Source of the DNA: Cordilura impudica
Lineage: Eukaryota; Arthropoda; Insecta; Diptera; Scathophagidae
DNA: 64,000 bases
NCBI GenBank assembly: GCA_963682025.1
Contig: OY821518.1
Location: forward strand, 14,824,422 to 14,888,421
Reading direction: 5' to 3'
This document shows positions 44,159 to 56,732 of the stretch, one piece after another (within the stretch, counting starts at the first letter, position 1; every line of letters begins with the position of its first letter). The notes beneath the pieces were generated by a model. That model was not told the origin of the DNA and made no database searches. It saw only the letters and a program-made list of their open reading frames with translations. Made by a program: the position numbers and the translations under genes.

Positions 44159-44521
44159 CTAGCAGATTCCAGCGCTCGAAATTTGAGTGCAATTTCTATG
44201 TAGCTTTATTTTTCAACTTAGCCAATTCACAAACCAACACTTTAATGGTTTATTTTTATTGTGAATGAAGAAAACAAACTTACAAACACATTAGAAAAAT
44301 TAAATAAAACACACATAGCATATGTATAATTTTATGTATGTGTTAGTACCAACTTTAAATGCAATTTACTCAAAACAAAGGATAAAATTTAAAAATGTGT
44401 AAATCTGCAAAACGGCTAAAAAGAAGTACCTTTCAAATAACATAAGTTTGGTCAAATCGGGGTAAAACGGTAGAATAAAACATCGGTCACAAGAAATTGC
44501 CTAGCCTTTTAATATCATAGA
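44159..44521 (-). mobile_element. Non-autonomous Helitron (family B), complete, inverted
   Basis: Host A, CTAGCAGATTCCAGCGCTCG at the left and TTTTAATATCATAGA plus host T at the right. The hairpin is GCGCTCGAAATTTGAGTGC with mismatches. Confidence 0.83.
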
Positions 44522-44721
44522 TGTGTGAGTAGCAACTTTAAATGCATTTACTCAAAAAAAAAAAAAAAAAAAAAATATTCCAGTTCAAATCTCTAAATAT
44601 GTTGGACAGCTAAAAAGAAATACTTTTCAAATGGGGTGTTTTTTTTTTTTGTCAAAATCGGTTGGTAATTGAAGGTTTAAAATCGGTCACTGGAAATCGC
44701 CTTACCTATTAATATGATAGA
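44522..44721 (-). mobile_element. Truncated Helitron (family B) adjoining the previous copy
   Basis: TGTGTGAGTAGCAACTTTAA to CCTATTAATATGATAGA. It keeps the 5' half and lacks the 3' hairpin half. Head-to-tail with its neighbour. Confidence 0.72.
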
Positions 44722-44949
44722 TTTGATCGTCCATAAAATATTAAAAAAAATTATTTTCTCAATAGTTTAATGAGTTCAAAATTTATGTGATGAAATTTGA
44801 AGAGAAGTTCAATATATGTATATTTTCGTTACTTGTTTGGCTTAAACTCATTTTTGTCAGTCGTTTTCAAAAAATTTCTTTTTAAATTTGAAACATCGGT
44901 GCAATAAATCTAAATGCAAGTATTTTGTTTTATATTAAAAAAAAAAAAA
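44722..44949. other. No gene seen
   Basis: Short AT-rich spacer before the C element. Confidence 0.4.
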
Positions 44950-45160
44950 ATCATGTAGGTCCGATCGTAGGGGAGATATGTAAACATCTAGTAATTAAAG
45001 ATTTTTTTATAGCACTTTCTTAAAATCAAACGGAAAGCGTATCACTTGTTATTATTATTTATTATTTTAACCGGTTAATTTTTAATTATTCGTTTTATAT
45101 TTTTTATTTTTAATTTTTCGTTTTTCATTTTTCGTTTTTCATTTTTCATTTTACATTTTT

Positions 45161-45936
45161 TATACCCTATACCACTATGTGGTTTGGGTATAATGACTTT
45201 GTGCTGCTGTTTGTAACACCCAAAAATATTTGACCTAGACCCATCTTTAATTATACCGATCGAATCAGAATCACTTTCTGAGTTGATTTAACAATGTCCG
45301 TCCGTCCGTCCGTCTGTGTGTCCATGTAAAGCTTGTAATCAAACTGCAGGTCGCAAATATGAATATATTTTGATGAAATTTGGTATATAAGCTTTTATCG
45401 GCCATGGGATGAACGCTATTGAAATTGGTGAGAATCGCTCCATGTTCAGACCTAGCCCCCATACAAATTACCCATATGAAATCGACATAAATTGCCATAA
45501 GATCCAAATTGTCATATAGATCTTACTCAAATTGGGTTTGTATGCGTTCATTACATCCACTAATGAGTAGTCCAAAAATGATCCCTTTGACCCCATATAG
45601 AGCTGCTTCCCGATCTTCAGTTAAATCTATTAAAAAACAAAAATATTGCACTGATTCTTCTCAAATTTTGTTTGTACATATTTTTGCAAAATACAAGAGA
45701 CTTTACCAAACATGATCAGGATCGGTCCATTTTTGGACCTAGCCCCTTTATAGATATAGCATCCGATATGAACTTTTTATATCTGCAGCCAAAAAAATTA
45801 ATAAAAATCCCACTCAAATTTGGTTTTTGCTTATTTTCAATGTCCAGTTAGTTGGGCCTAAGAGATAGGGTTTCTAAACGCATGGTATAGGGTATCGTAT
45901 AGTCGGTCTAGACCGACTATAATTTTCTTACTTGTT
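45161..45936 (-). mobile_element. Family A element, full length
   Basis: TATACCCTATACCACTATGTGG to TTTTCTTACTTGTT with perfect GTCGGTCTAGACCGAC hairpin. Confidence 0.9.
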
Positions 45937-46054
45937 TTTTTAATTTTTAATTTTTTGTTTTTCATTTCTTATTTTTCATGTTTCATTTTTTATTTTTCGT
46001 TTTTCATTTTTTATTTTTCATTTTTCATTTTTTATTTTTCATTTTTCATTTTTC

Positions 46055-46086
<32 letters not shown>

Positions 46087-46473
46087 TTCATTTTTCATTT
46101 TTCATTTTTCATTTTTCATTTTTCATTTTTCATTTTTCATTTTTCATTTTTAATTTTTAATTTTTAATTTTTCATTTTTCATTTTTCATTTTTCATTTTT
46201 CATTTTTCATTTTTCATTTTTAATTTTTAATTTTTAATTTTTAATTTTTAATTTTTAATTTTTAATTTTTAATTTTTTTTTCATTATTAATTTTTTATTT
46301 TTCATTTTTCATTTTACATTTTTCATTTTTCATTTTTCATTTTTTATTTTTTATTTTTCATTTTTAATTTTTTTATTATTCATTTTTTATTTTTCATTTT
46401 TTATTTTTCATTATTTTTCGTTTTTCATTTTTCATTTTTTTTTAATTTTTCATTTTTTTTATTTTTCAGTTTT
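45937..46473. repeat. Heptamer array with runs of pure TTTTTCA and TTTTTAA
   Basis: At 46040-46145 TTTTTCA repeats almost without error, and at 46219-46275 TTTTTAA does so. Local homogenisation of different heptamer variants is visible. Confidence 0.9.
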
Positions 46474-47249
46474 TATACCCTATACCACTATGTGGTTTGG
46501 GTATAATGACTTTGTGCTGCTGTTTGTAACAACCAAAAATATTTGACCTAGACCCATCTTTAATTATACCGATCGAATCAAAATCACTTTCTGAGTTGAT
46601 TTAACAATGTCCGTCCGTCCGTCCGTCCGTCCGTCCGTCTGTGTGTCCATGTAAAGCTTGTTTTCAAACTGCAGGTCGCAAATATGAATATATTTTGATG
46701 AAATTTGGTATATAAGCTTTTATCGGCCATGGGATGAACGCTATTGAAATTGGTGAGAATCGGTCCATGTTCAGACAAATTACCCATATGAAATCGACAT
46801 AAATTGCCATAAGATCCAAATTGTCATATAGATCTTACTCAAATTGGGTTTGTATGCGTTCATTACATCCATTAATGAGTAGTCCAAAAATGATCCCTTT
46901 GACCCCATACAGAGCTGCTTCCCGATCTTCACTTAAATCAATTAAAAAACAAAAATATTGCACTGATTCTTCTCAAATTTTGTTTGTATATATTTTTGCA
47001 AAATACAAGAGACTTTACCAAACATGATCAGGATCGGTCCATTTTTGGACCTAGTCCCTATATAGATATAGCATCCGATATGAACTTTTTCATATCTGCA
47101 GCCAAAAAAATTAATAAAAATGCCACTCAAATTCGGTTTTTGCTTATTTTCTATGTCCAGTTAGTTGGGCCTATGAGATATGGTTTCTAAACGCATGGTA
47201 TAGGGTATCGTATAGTCGGTCTAGACCGACTATAATTTTCTTACTTGTT
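46474..47249 (-). mobile_element. Family A element, near full length
   Basis: TATACCCTATACCACTATGTGG to TTTTCTTACTTGTT; six-unit GTCC microsatellite near 46613-46640; about 16 bases around CTAGCCCCCATA are deleted after TGTTCAGAC (near 46775). Confidence 0.9.
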
Positions 47250-47452
47250 ATTTTTAATTTCTTATTTTTCATTTTTTATTTTTTATTTTTCATTTTAAAT
47301 TTTTTATTTTTTAATTTCCAAACAGGTTGTAATAATATCATAATTTTTTCACCAACACAATCACATTTTGTTTTACGACTCACATGTTACGCTTACATGT
47401 TACGCTGTTTTTGAAATTTTGCCCCCCCAGCGCGTATAGATGTTTACACATC

Positions 47453-48026
47453 AAAAAATAAATAAGACAAATATTTAAAAACAATTTGGAATATATTTTC
47501 TCTCAAAAGGCATTTATTTTCATTAAAATATTTTTTGCAAAAAATATATATATTTTCGCCAAACGTTTAAATTGGCCTTTTGTTTTTTTTTTGAATAATT
47601 TCAAACTTTTGCTTGAATTCTCATGTGGTTGTTTTCAGCAAATATATATGAATTTAACTTTTTACCAAACAAGCAATCTATTTCGGTTACTAATGAGGGT
47701 TGGTAACCCTTCCGTATAACCTGTCATGCAGAATATAGATCAATTTTTTGAAACAAATATGCCAATGTTTTTTGCTTTATTTAAAGTTAAAAAATTTGAT
47801 CTTGAACCTGAATAATTTCAAACTCAATCATTAAAATGATAAAAATCGAAAATAAGATTTTTTCTTCTATAAAAAATAATAAAATTAACCTTTTTTTGCA
47901 TAAAATTCTATTATCAAAATTTATTTTTAATAGTTTTTACTAAAAATTATATTTGACAAACGTCTAAGTTTTATATATTTTTTACTAATTATTACTTTTC
48001 TCTTTTCTTAAATATGTTAATATAAA
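47453..48026. other. No gene seen
   Basis: AT-rich DNA. The open stretch 47486-47719 has no recognisable domain. Confidence 0.4.
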
Positions 48027-48410
48027 CTAGCAGATTCCAGCCCTCGAAATTCGAGTGCAAATTCTAGGAAATTTTATTTTTTCATTAAATAAAGACCCTA
48101 AAGGTATGCTAATCAATTATAGCCAATTCGCAAATCAACACAAAAACACATTTTTATTACTCATTTTTATTACAAAAACATTAACAAATTTAATAAATAC
48201 AACATAGCATTGCATAATTTTATGTATGTGTTAGTAGCAACTTTAAATGCAATTTACTCAAAATAAAGGAAAAATTTTTAAAACCTGTAAATCTGCAAAA
48301 CGGCTAAAAAGAAATACCTTTCAAATAATAAACGTTTGGTCAAAATCGGGATAAAATGGTAGAACAAAACATCGATCACAAGAAGTGACCTAGCTTATTA
48401 ATATTATAGA
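48027..48410 (-). mobile_element. Non-autonomous Helitron (family B), complete, inverted
   Basis: Host A, CTAGCAGATTCCAGCCCTCG at the left; GCTTATTAATATTATAGA plus host T at the right. Belongs to the AAATTTCCTAG sub-type. Confidence 0.85.
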
Positions 48411-48420
48411 TATTTATCGA

Positions 48421-49470
48421 TAGAGTATTACCGTATTACCAGAACTGCTAATGCCTAAAATAACATTTTTTACTATATGTAGTTTTGTCAATAGCGGCAA
48501 TTTTTTGACAAACAAATCATAAATATATTGAACTAATTTTGGTTTAAATAATCCATTTTAGTTGCAGGCCCTTAATTTAGTTATTAAACAACTATTTTAT
48601 TCTGCTACACATCAACTTTTTTGTGCTAAGAAATTGGCATCACTTACTTAAAGCTTTAACGAAAAAAAAATATGGCATCGTTAAGATATTCATATAACAT
48701 TTTTATCAGTCGAAAAAAAAATTACAACAACCTAAAAGCACTCCAGAAATTCCAAAAAAATCTTTTGAAACACCTTCACGCTTGTTTTGTTATACATAAT
48801 ATAAACATTTAAGGCTTAAAAAATATATTAAAATTTTTCCTACTGCAAAAATAAATTTGAATTTTCACAGGTCTGTTTAAAACATAATTTTCAAATAAAT
48901 TTATTTCACGAACAAATTAAATAAAAATTCATGATATATGTACATACATACGTATGCATGTACCTATGCGTATGAAACAACAATAAGAAAATGTTTAATT
49001 GTTGGCGTATTTAACATTGTGTGTAGTACTCGCACATGTTAAGCTCTTTAATTAATAGGTGTGTTCCCGTACATAAGTAAACGATTCGAAATTTATCTGA
49101 AAGTTTTCCCGTACTCGTAAATTGGCTATAGAGAGCGCTCATGAGAAAATAAATATGTTTATCTTCTATCCAGAAATTTTTCTTTCCGGCAATTTGATAA
49201 AAAATATCAAACAATGAGCTGTTCTAAAAAATCAGATTTTGTCGTTTAAAATTAAGGATTTCTCTTATTCCTTTTTGTTTAAAGTATTTCTTTCTGTATT
49301 TGTTCTAAAAATAAGTTTTAAGATGTTCCTATTCTATTATGTAGATTTAACACTTTGTGAGGGAGACTCTCACAAACTGACTTTTTTTATTTAATCCTAC
49401 TTTTTATCTTTCTTTAAATATTTTAATGTAAATAATAATATATAGAGTATTACCAGAACAGCTAATGCCC
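48421..49470 (+). repeat. Uninterrupted copy of the duplicated segment
   Basis: 48530-49375 aligns with 38160-38566 joined to 41384-41830. At the position of the foldback insertion it reads ATATGTACATACATACG, with a single ATGTACAT. The segment is flanked by short direct repeats AGAGTATTACC...AGAAC(T/A)GCTAATGCC at 48421-48455 and 49443-49470, which suggests it may itself be a mobile or tandemly duplicated unit. No coding signal. Confidence 0.78.
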
Positions 49471-50707
49471 ATTTCCAGAAACGCTGCTATTGTTTTTGTT
49501 TTTCTTTAATGTTATTATTTAATTTTTTGCAGACTTGAAAATGACAAACAAAAAGCTGTTTTTATATTTTTATATATAATATTTTTTTTTTGTAACATAC
49601 TTTTAAGCTTTATTGTTAATTGCTTTTAAGTTCCTCTGCTTTTTTGTTTATCGTTAAGTTGATTTTTTATAGGATACTTTACTGCTCAGTGAAATATCGA
49701 ACGAAAATTTAATGTTGAAACATTAATAATAATAATAATAATGATCACACCGTTAATGTGGGTGATTTTTGTTTAATTTTTTTATTTTTTATTTTCTTTT
49801 ATTTACGTAAACGCGAATCAATAAATTTAAATTAAATGAGTTTACTTATATTATATTATAATGGCTGTGTTTTATTGTTTCATGTGGGGACAGGTAGAAA
49901 AATTTACCTTTTATTCATTTTCAAGGGCAGAATTAACATTTTAAGCTGCATTTTAATGTTTGATAATATTTTTTTTAAACCCTTTGCCGCTATGTGGTGA
50001 GGGTATAATGAGTTTTGGCTGATGTTTGAAACTACCAAAAATATTAGACCAGACCCATCTTTCATTATAGCGGTCGACTCAGAATCACTTTCAGAGTCGA
50101 TTTAGCGATGTCCGTCTCAAATAATCAAACAACAGTAATGTTTGTCGGATCTTTGCCTAAAAATCTGTAACTCTTAGCCTATATGAAAAAATTTGAAAGT
50201 TTGTTCATATTTTTAATTTTTATTCCCAATAGCGACGTATTTTTCTAATTTGAAACAACAGATCTTTAAATTTTTGAAATATTTTGACTTAAGACGGTAC
50301 TCAGATAACATTGTCGATAAATTGTGAATTCGAAATCTTAACTAACACGGTTTGAAAATTCAAATTTGTCCAATCTCAGTTGACTTTATTAAGATTTACA
50401 TACATACAAATATATTTTGTAATGTACATTTCCAAATTTATGTACATAATTAAAAAAAAAAAACACGCCAACTCAGTGTTTTTATATTAATTATCTACAT
50501 ACTCGTATGTAATGGTCACAACAAGACTATGGGCCCAGTTTTAGATAAATTGGTTGAGGGGAATGGGGTTGCCCCAAGGCAGACGGACAGACAGACATAC
50601 AGACAGAGAGTATGAGTTAAAAGAAATAGTTTAAAAATAAATTAATTAACCAATTTAAAGAAAATAATTGGTTTTTGCTAACAAATAATTTGAGGAGAAA
50701 AATAATA
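49471..50707. other. Spacer with two old repeat fragments
   Basis: 49978-50118 is an inverted family A end (CCGCTATGTGGTGAGGGTAT to GTCGATTTAGCGATGTCCGTC). 50575-50620 holds GACGGACAGACAGACATACAGACAG without family A flanks. (AAT)n lies at 49728-49742. No gene seen. Confidence 0.55.
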
Positions 50708-51084
50708 TTTATAATATTAATAGGCTAGGCGATTTCTTGTGACTGATGTTTTGTTTTACCGTTTTCTCCCGATTTTGACCAAAAGTATATTATTTCAAAG
50801 GTATTTCTTTTTAGCCGTTTTCCAGATTTACAGATTTTTAAATTTTTTCCTTTATTTTGAGTAAATTGCATTTAAAGTTGCTACTAACACATACATAAAA
50901 TTATACAATGCTATCTGTGTGTTTATTAAATTTGTTAATGTGTTTGTGATAAAAATGAGTTTGTTTGTTTTGTTGATTTGTGAATTGGCTATAATTGAGT
51001 AGCATAATTTTATGGTCCTTATTTAATGAAAAAATAAAATTTCCTAGAATTTGCGCTCGAATTTCGAGGGCTGGAATCTGCTAG
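50708..51084 (+). mobile_element. Non-autonomous Helitron (family B), complete
   Basis: Starts TTTATAATATTAATAGGC (TC to TT); hairpin CGCTCGAATTTCGAGGG-type, then ATCTGCTAG and host T. Confidence 0.83.
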
Positions 51085-51299
51085 TATAAAATAATAATTT
51101 TTCGAAATTACACTAGCCCAGAAGGTTTTGGACTGAAGCCACCAAATATCTTTCCTAGGATAACTTGGTGGGCTGAATTCGAATCTGTAATGGGTTTTTC
51201 TCTACCACGTCAGGTTTTTGAGACACAAAAAAAAAAAAATGTTTTTATTCATTTTTTACATAAAAAATCATTAGTTTATTTAAAAATCAATGAATTTTC

Positions 51300-52794
51300 A
51301 AAAGTGAATGGCGTTATTTGAATGTCGTTTGTATTTCGTTGGTTCCGTTTCACGTATTAGAGTCCAGCAATAGTCTCCCAGCATGCTTTTGTCCTAAAAT
51401 CCTTGATAATTTTTTTAAATTTTCATTAAATCTTGGTAAGCACGCTCCCCTTATTCGTCGCTCACCGCACCTGGGTTTGTGGGTTAAAATCTAAATGCGA
51501 ATGAAGAAAATGTATTTCGAGTGACATTTGTGCACCTAATTCGTGATAATTTTTCAATAATTCAGTCTGTAGTTTTCACTCTTATTGTTTCCAAGAAAAC
51601 TGTTCATGAAGCTATTGAAAGATTTCCAGGCTGCATATTCTTCTCCAATAAGCATTGTGAAAAATTATCATCATTCAATAGCGTCCTGATGTGAGGGCCA
51701 ACAAATATGCCTTCTTTGATTTTAGCGTATGCAATTTTAGGAAAAACCTTTAACAAATATTTAAATGCTGCACCATTTTTGTCCAGAGCCTTGACAAAGT
51801 TCTTAAAAAGGCGGAAGAAGAACGTCATTTGGATCAATTAATGGTTTATGTGAAAAGTTTTGCTTTCCTGGTGAATACTCAGTTCTTTTTGGCCATTCTG
51901 TCCTCAACAATATTTTGTTCAACTTCCTTACATACCAGTCCATAAACCAATGACCTAAAACAGATTAATTTACATTTAATTAATGGCCTATACCTAAAGG
52001 TCACCACAGATCTTCCATTTATGATCGTTGTATTTGAGTAATGTCAAAATTTCAATCATTGGTATGGATGGTTTTTCATTCCCATTGTGCAAAAGAAGAG
52101 CCTTTAAGCTGTACTTAGAGCCATCAAAAAATAATCTCCATTCGGTTTTGTCATTTTTTGAAATAAACCATCAACATCAGTACAGTATAGAATAGAGTGT
52201 TTCTTTTCAAAATATGCAGCCAATTCCAAGCTTCTATCTCTGTATATTGTTACTTTTTCCCAACTGCAAGATGTGTCCACTGCTGCATGAGTGAAGCTAG
52301 TAATTCTGCGTCTTGCTTCTTTAAATGTAAATCCCGAATTAGATCATTCAGAACAGCTTGAGTCACTAAATGGCGTTCATCATCAGCCACATACCAACTA
52401 CCACTGCTGGTAAAAGATGTTTCGGACTCACTGCTCGTAGCACTGGGAATGTCTGGTAATGGATCATTTCGATTTTTCACATTGAATCCAGCAACTTTTG
52501 TTAAACACAAATAACAATCTGTTTGGTGGTCACTTGACTCTCTCCAGAGTACTGGAATTGAAAAATCGAAATAGATCTTCTTACCATTTGACCACTTGTA
52601 TAAAACAATTCTCAACTATTGCAAAACATTGTCGGTGTCCACGGTTTGTCCAAATATCTGACAGCAAAACCAAAATAATGTAAATATGCATATTTTAATG
52701 ATTCTGATATTGCATATAATTTTTTTCCAACCAAATATTCACCACACGTAAAGCAAAAATAGCTTGAATCAGTAACACACGATCTCCCTGACAT
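51300..52794 (-). pseudogene. Pseudogene of an arthropod-wide orphan protein family
   Basis: Minus-strand pieces follow the order of a large uncharacterised family I know from many arthropod genomes: start MSGRSCVTDSSYFCFTCGEY (52794; CxxC pair), YFGFAVRYLDKPWTP, a frameshift near 52612, then IPVLWRESSDHQTDCYLC with a second CxxC and KVAGFN, then VTIYRDRSLELAAYF, NFVKALDKNGAAFKYL, AKIKEGIFVGPHIRTLL and finally MLGDYCWTLIRETEPTKY near 51370. Several frames and stops (for example after GKK at 52250) make it non-functional, unless parts are exons, which I doubt. Paired cysteines suggest zinc binding. Function unknown; the scattered copies suggest a link to transposons (inference). Confidence 0.7.
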
Positions 52795-53079
52795 GCTTAA
52801 ACGCTACTATTATGAAGATTTAGAATGAATGTGGGTCAGAATGAATTGTAGTGTCAGTATTGACTGTTTTACAGTATTGCCAGCTTGCGATAAAAAATTA
52901 ACAAGACGTGAACAGATTCGAATTCAGAGCGCACTGTGGCTGAAATTTTGATTTCATTGGCCGAAAGTCTAATTTTTTTGTCACCGATTTTTAAAATTTT
53001 AACGCCCCTTTGCAGGTAATATATCTAGATTAAGGTAGCCAAAAAATTAGGTTAAACTGTTGCTAATTGTGGGCGTGGC

Positions 53080-53689
53080 ATGCTGTCAAACTCAACTGTT
53101 TTTTTTTTAATTTCAGAAAAAGTTGATTTTTTTTTGTTTTTTTATCAAAAACAAATGGTTACTACTCGCAAGCTAAATTCGAGAATGACCTGCGATCTTT
53201 TTTATAATGTTGGTAGGATTATAGTCTTTAGTTGTGGTAAGTGGTCACAGCTCTACCGTTTAATATTATGGGCGTTATTAAATATTTATGAAACTACTAT
53301 ATTTTTCTCAAATTTCAACTTTAGTGGAATAGAACTTCTGGGGAACAAAAGGGAACAAGAAACGTATACCACCGGAAGAAAGGCGAAAGGGCCCTCTTTA
53401 ACCGTATATATACTTTTGCACCCGTGACAACCCGTGGGTAGAACACTTATTTCATTATAATGAAATTACTCTAAAAAAAATTCAAATTACGATAATTTAA
53501 ACAGCCCTATAAGTACTCATATACAATGGAGTATTAAATTTGTGCTTTAGGTATTTTATAGCTTATAATAGTCATTATTTGTTCTATTACCATAATATAT
53601 TTGTAAGTAAGAATGTCAATACACAGATGATGTAATTCATTAGTAACCTGGTTTTTTTTATTATTATACATTTTTTATACCTTTTTTTT
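53080..53689. other. No supported gene
   Basis: An open stretch of 115 codons at 53080-53427 has no recognisable domain. GGGCGTGGCATGCTGTC at 53069 and the GTATACCACCGGAAGAAAGG segment near 53365 are less AT-rich. Confidence 0.35.
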
Positions 53690-56475
53690 ATGTGTAAACA
53701 TCTATACGTGCAGGGCGGTAAATCTCAAAAACAGCGTAACATGTAACATGTGAGTCGTAAGACAAAATGTGATTGAATTGGTGAAAAAATTATGATATTA
53801 TGATAACCTGTTTGAAAATTAAAAATGAAAAATAAAAAATGAAAAAAAAAAATGAAAAAAAAAAATGAAAAATTAAAAATGAAAAATAAAAAATAAAAAA
53901 TTAAAAATAAAAAATTAAAAATAAAAAATGAAAAATTAAAAATGAAAAATTAAAATGAAAAATAAAAAATGAAAAATAAAAAATGAAAAATGAAAAATGA
54001 AAAATGAAAAATGAAAAATGAAAAATGAAAAATGAAAAATGAAATATTAAAAATGAAAATTGAAAAACGAAAAATGAAAAATGAAAAATAAAAAATGAAA
54101 AATGAAAAATGAAAAAAGAAAAATGAAAAATGAAAAATAAAAAATGAAAAATGAGAAATGAAAATTAAAAATAAAAAATGAAAAATGAAAAACCAAAAAT
54201 GAAAAATTAAAAAAATGAAAAATAAAAAATTAAAATTTAAAAATGAATAATAAAAAATTAAGAATAAAAATGAAATATTAAATATGAAAAATGAAAAATG
54301 AAAAATGAAAAATGAAAAATGAAAAATGAAAAACGAAAAATAAAAAATTAAAAATTAAAAATAAAAAAATGAAAAATTAAAAATTAAAAATGAAAAATGA
54401 AAAATAAAAAATTAAAATTGAAAAATTAAAAATAAAAAAATTAAAAATAAAAAATAAATAATAAAAAATTAAAACTAGAAAATTAAATAAAATAAAAAAA
54501 TAAAAATAAAAAATGAAACATTAAAAATAAGAAATGAAAAATTAAAAACTACAATTAAAAATGAATAATGAAAAATAGAAAATGAAAAATAAAAAATGAA
54601 AAATAAAAAATTAAATTAAAAAATGAAAAACAAAAAATGAAAAATGAAAAAAGAATAATAAAAATTGGAAAATGAAAAATCAAAAATGAAGAAAAAAATT
54701 AGAAATGAGAAATAAAAATGAAAAATGAAAAATGAAAAACCAAAAATGAAAAATGAAAAAAATGAAAAATAAAAAATTAAAATTGAAAAATGAATAATAA
54801 AAAATTAAGAATAAAAATGAAAAATTAAAAATGAAAAATTAAAAATGAAAAATGAAAAATTAAAAAATGAAAATTGAAAAATGAAAAATTAAAATTGAAA
54901 AATGAAAAATAAAAAATTAAGAAAAAAAAAATAAAATGAAAAAAATGAGTAATAAAAATTAAAACTAGAAAATTAAATAAAATAAAAAATTAAAAATAAA
55001 AAATGATACATGAAAAATAAGAAATGAAAAATGAAAAACTAAAATTAAAAATGAATTATGAAAAATAGAAAATGAAAAATAAAAAATGAAAAATAAAAAA
55101 TTAAATTAAAAAATGAAAAATAAAAAATGAAAAAAGAAAAATAAAAATTGGAAAATGAAAAATCAAAAATGAAGAAAAAAATTAGAAATGAGAAATAAAA
55201 AATGAAAAATGAAAAACGAAAAATGAGAAATGAAAATTAAAAATAAAAAATGAAAAATGAAAAACCAAAAATGAAAAATGAAAAAAATTAAAAATAAAAA
55301 ATTAAAATTGAAAAATGAATAATAAAAAATTAAGAATAAAAATGAAAAATTAAAAATGAAAAATTAAAAATGAAAAATGAAGAATTAAAAATAAAAAATG
55401 AAAAATAAAAAATTAAAACTAGAAAATTAAATAAAATAAAAAAATAAAAAATGAAACATGAAAAATAAGAAATGAAAAATGAAAAACTAAAATTAAAAAT
55501 GAATAATGAAAAATAGAAAATGAAAAATAAAAAATGAAAAATAAAAAATTAAATTAAAAAATGAAAAACAAAAAATGAAAAATGAAAAAAGAATAATATA
55601 AATTGGAAAATTAAAAATCAAAAATGAAGAAAAAAATTAGAAATGAGAAATAAAAAATGAAAAACGAAAAATGAGAAATGAAAATTAAAAATAAAAAATG
55701 AAAAATGAAAAACCAAAAATGAAAAATGAAAAAAATGAAAAATAAAAAATTAAAATTGAAAAATGAATAATAAAAAATTAAGAATAAAAATGAAAAATTA
55801 AAAATGAAAAATTAAAAATGAAAAATGAAAAATGAAAAATGAAAAATTAAAAAATGAAAATTGAAAAATGAAAAATTAAAATTGAAAAATGAAAAATAAA
55901 AAATTAAGAAAAAAAAAAAATAAAAAGAAAAAATGAGTAATAAAAAATTAAAACTAGAAAATTAAATAAAATAAAAAATTAAAAATAAAAAATGATACAT
56001 GAAAAATAAGAAATGAAAAATGAAAAACTAAAATTAAAAATGAATAATGAAAAATAGAAAATGAAAAATAAAAAATGAAAAATAAAAAATTAAATTAAAA
56101 AATGAAAAACAAAAAATGAAAAATGAAAAAAGAAAAATCAAAATTGGAAAATGAAAAATGAAGAAAAAAATTAGAAATGAGAAATAAAAAATGAAAAATA
56201 AAAAATGAAAAATTAAAATTAAAAAATTAAAAATTAATTAATTGAAAAAAAAAAAATTTATTAAAAAAAAAAATGAAAAACGAAAAATTAAAAATAAAAA
56301 ACGAAAAATTAAAAATTAACCGGTTAAAATAATAATAAATATTTTTATATTAACAGAGCCCCTGCAGGTGATTGCTATAAGTGATACGCTTTCTCTTTGA
56401 TTTTAAGAAAGTGCTATAAAAAAATCTTTAAATATTAGATGTTTACACATCTCCTCTGCGATCGGACTCACATGA
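53690..56475 (+). mobile_element. Family C composite element without nested insertions (best copy)
   Basis: Left module ATGTGTAAACATCTATACG to ATGATAACCTGTTTGAAAA (53690-53818); about 2.5 kb of A-rich heptamers; right module AACCGGTTAAAATAATAATA, AGAGCCCCTGCAGGTG, TAGATGTTTACACATCTC and GCGATCGGACTCACATG (about 56310-56475). It proves that modules and array form one unit even with no family A present. No ORF. Confidence 0.82.
53819..56310. repeat. AAAAATN heptamer array with a higher-order repeat
   Basis: Besides the 7-bp period, a block of about 560-580 bp recurs. Landmarks such as AAACCAAAAATG (near 54190, 54737, 55262 and 55709), AAAACTAGAAAATTAAAT (54470, 54962, 55403, 55943) and AAAATTGGAAAATG (54660, 55144, 55591 and 56127) come in the same order each time, so the array grew partly by amplifying long blocks. 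Confidence 0.8.
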
Positions 56476-56732
56476 TTCTTTCTTTTACCTAACAGTGCCC
56501 TAAAGCAAGTAGTAAAGAAAACACACATAGGTAATTCATTAGTATAGTGGGTTTTTGTATATATTATTTTAGGTAGTAATGCACTAATGCCATTTTTTTA
56601 CCTTTTTATTTTACCTAGAAACATAGTATGATGGCTTATGAGAAGGCTTATAAAAAAGCGACATTTGAATACAAACTCAATTGCTCTAATATATTTAAGC
56701 AATAGCAGTCGCAAATAAAAATATTCAGAAAA

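Larger units (their letters stand above)
44950..47452 (-). mobile_element. Family C composite element with two nested family A copies
   Basis: Inverted right module (ATCATGTAGGTCCGATCG, ATATGTAAACATCTAG, TTAACCGGTTAAT at 44950-45080), heptamer array, family A, heptamer array, family A, short array, then the left module (CCAAACAGGTTGTAATAATA to GATGTTTACACATC, about 47318-47452). Both end modules are well preserved. Confidence 0.78.

Noticed and set aside
45955..46167. FIFHFSF-repeat ORFs
   Set aside because: Frames through T-rich heptamer arrays, low complexity only.
53080..53427. 115-codon ORF
   Set aside because: No recognisable domain, no splice or start support, low-complexity Phe-rich start. 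Treated as chance.
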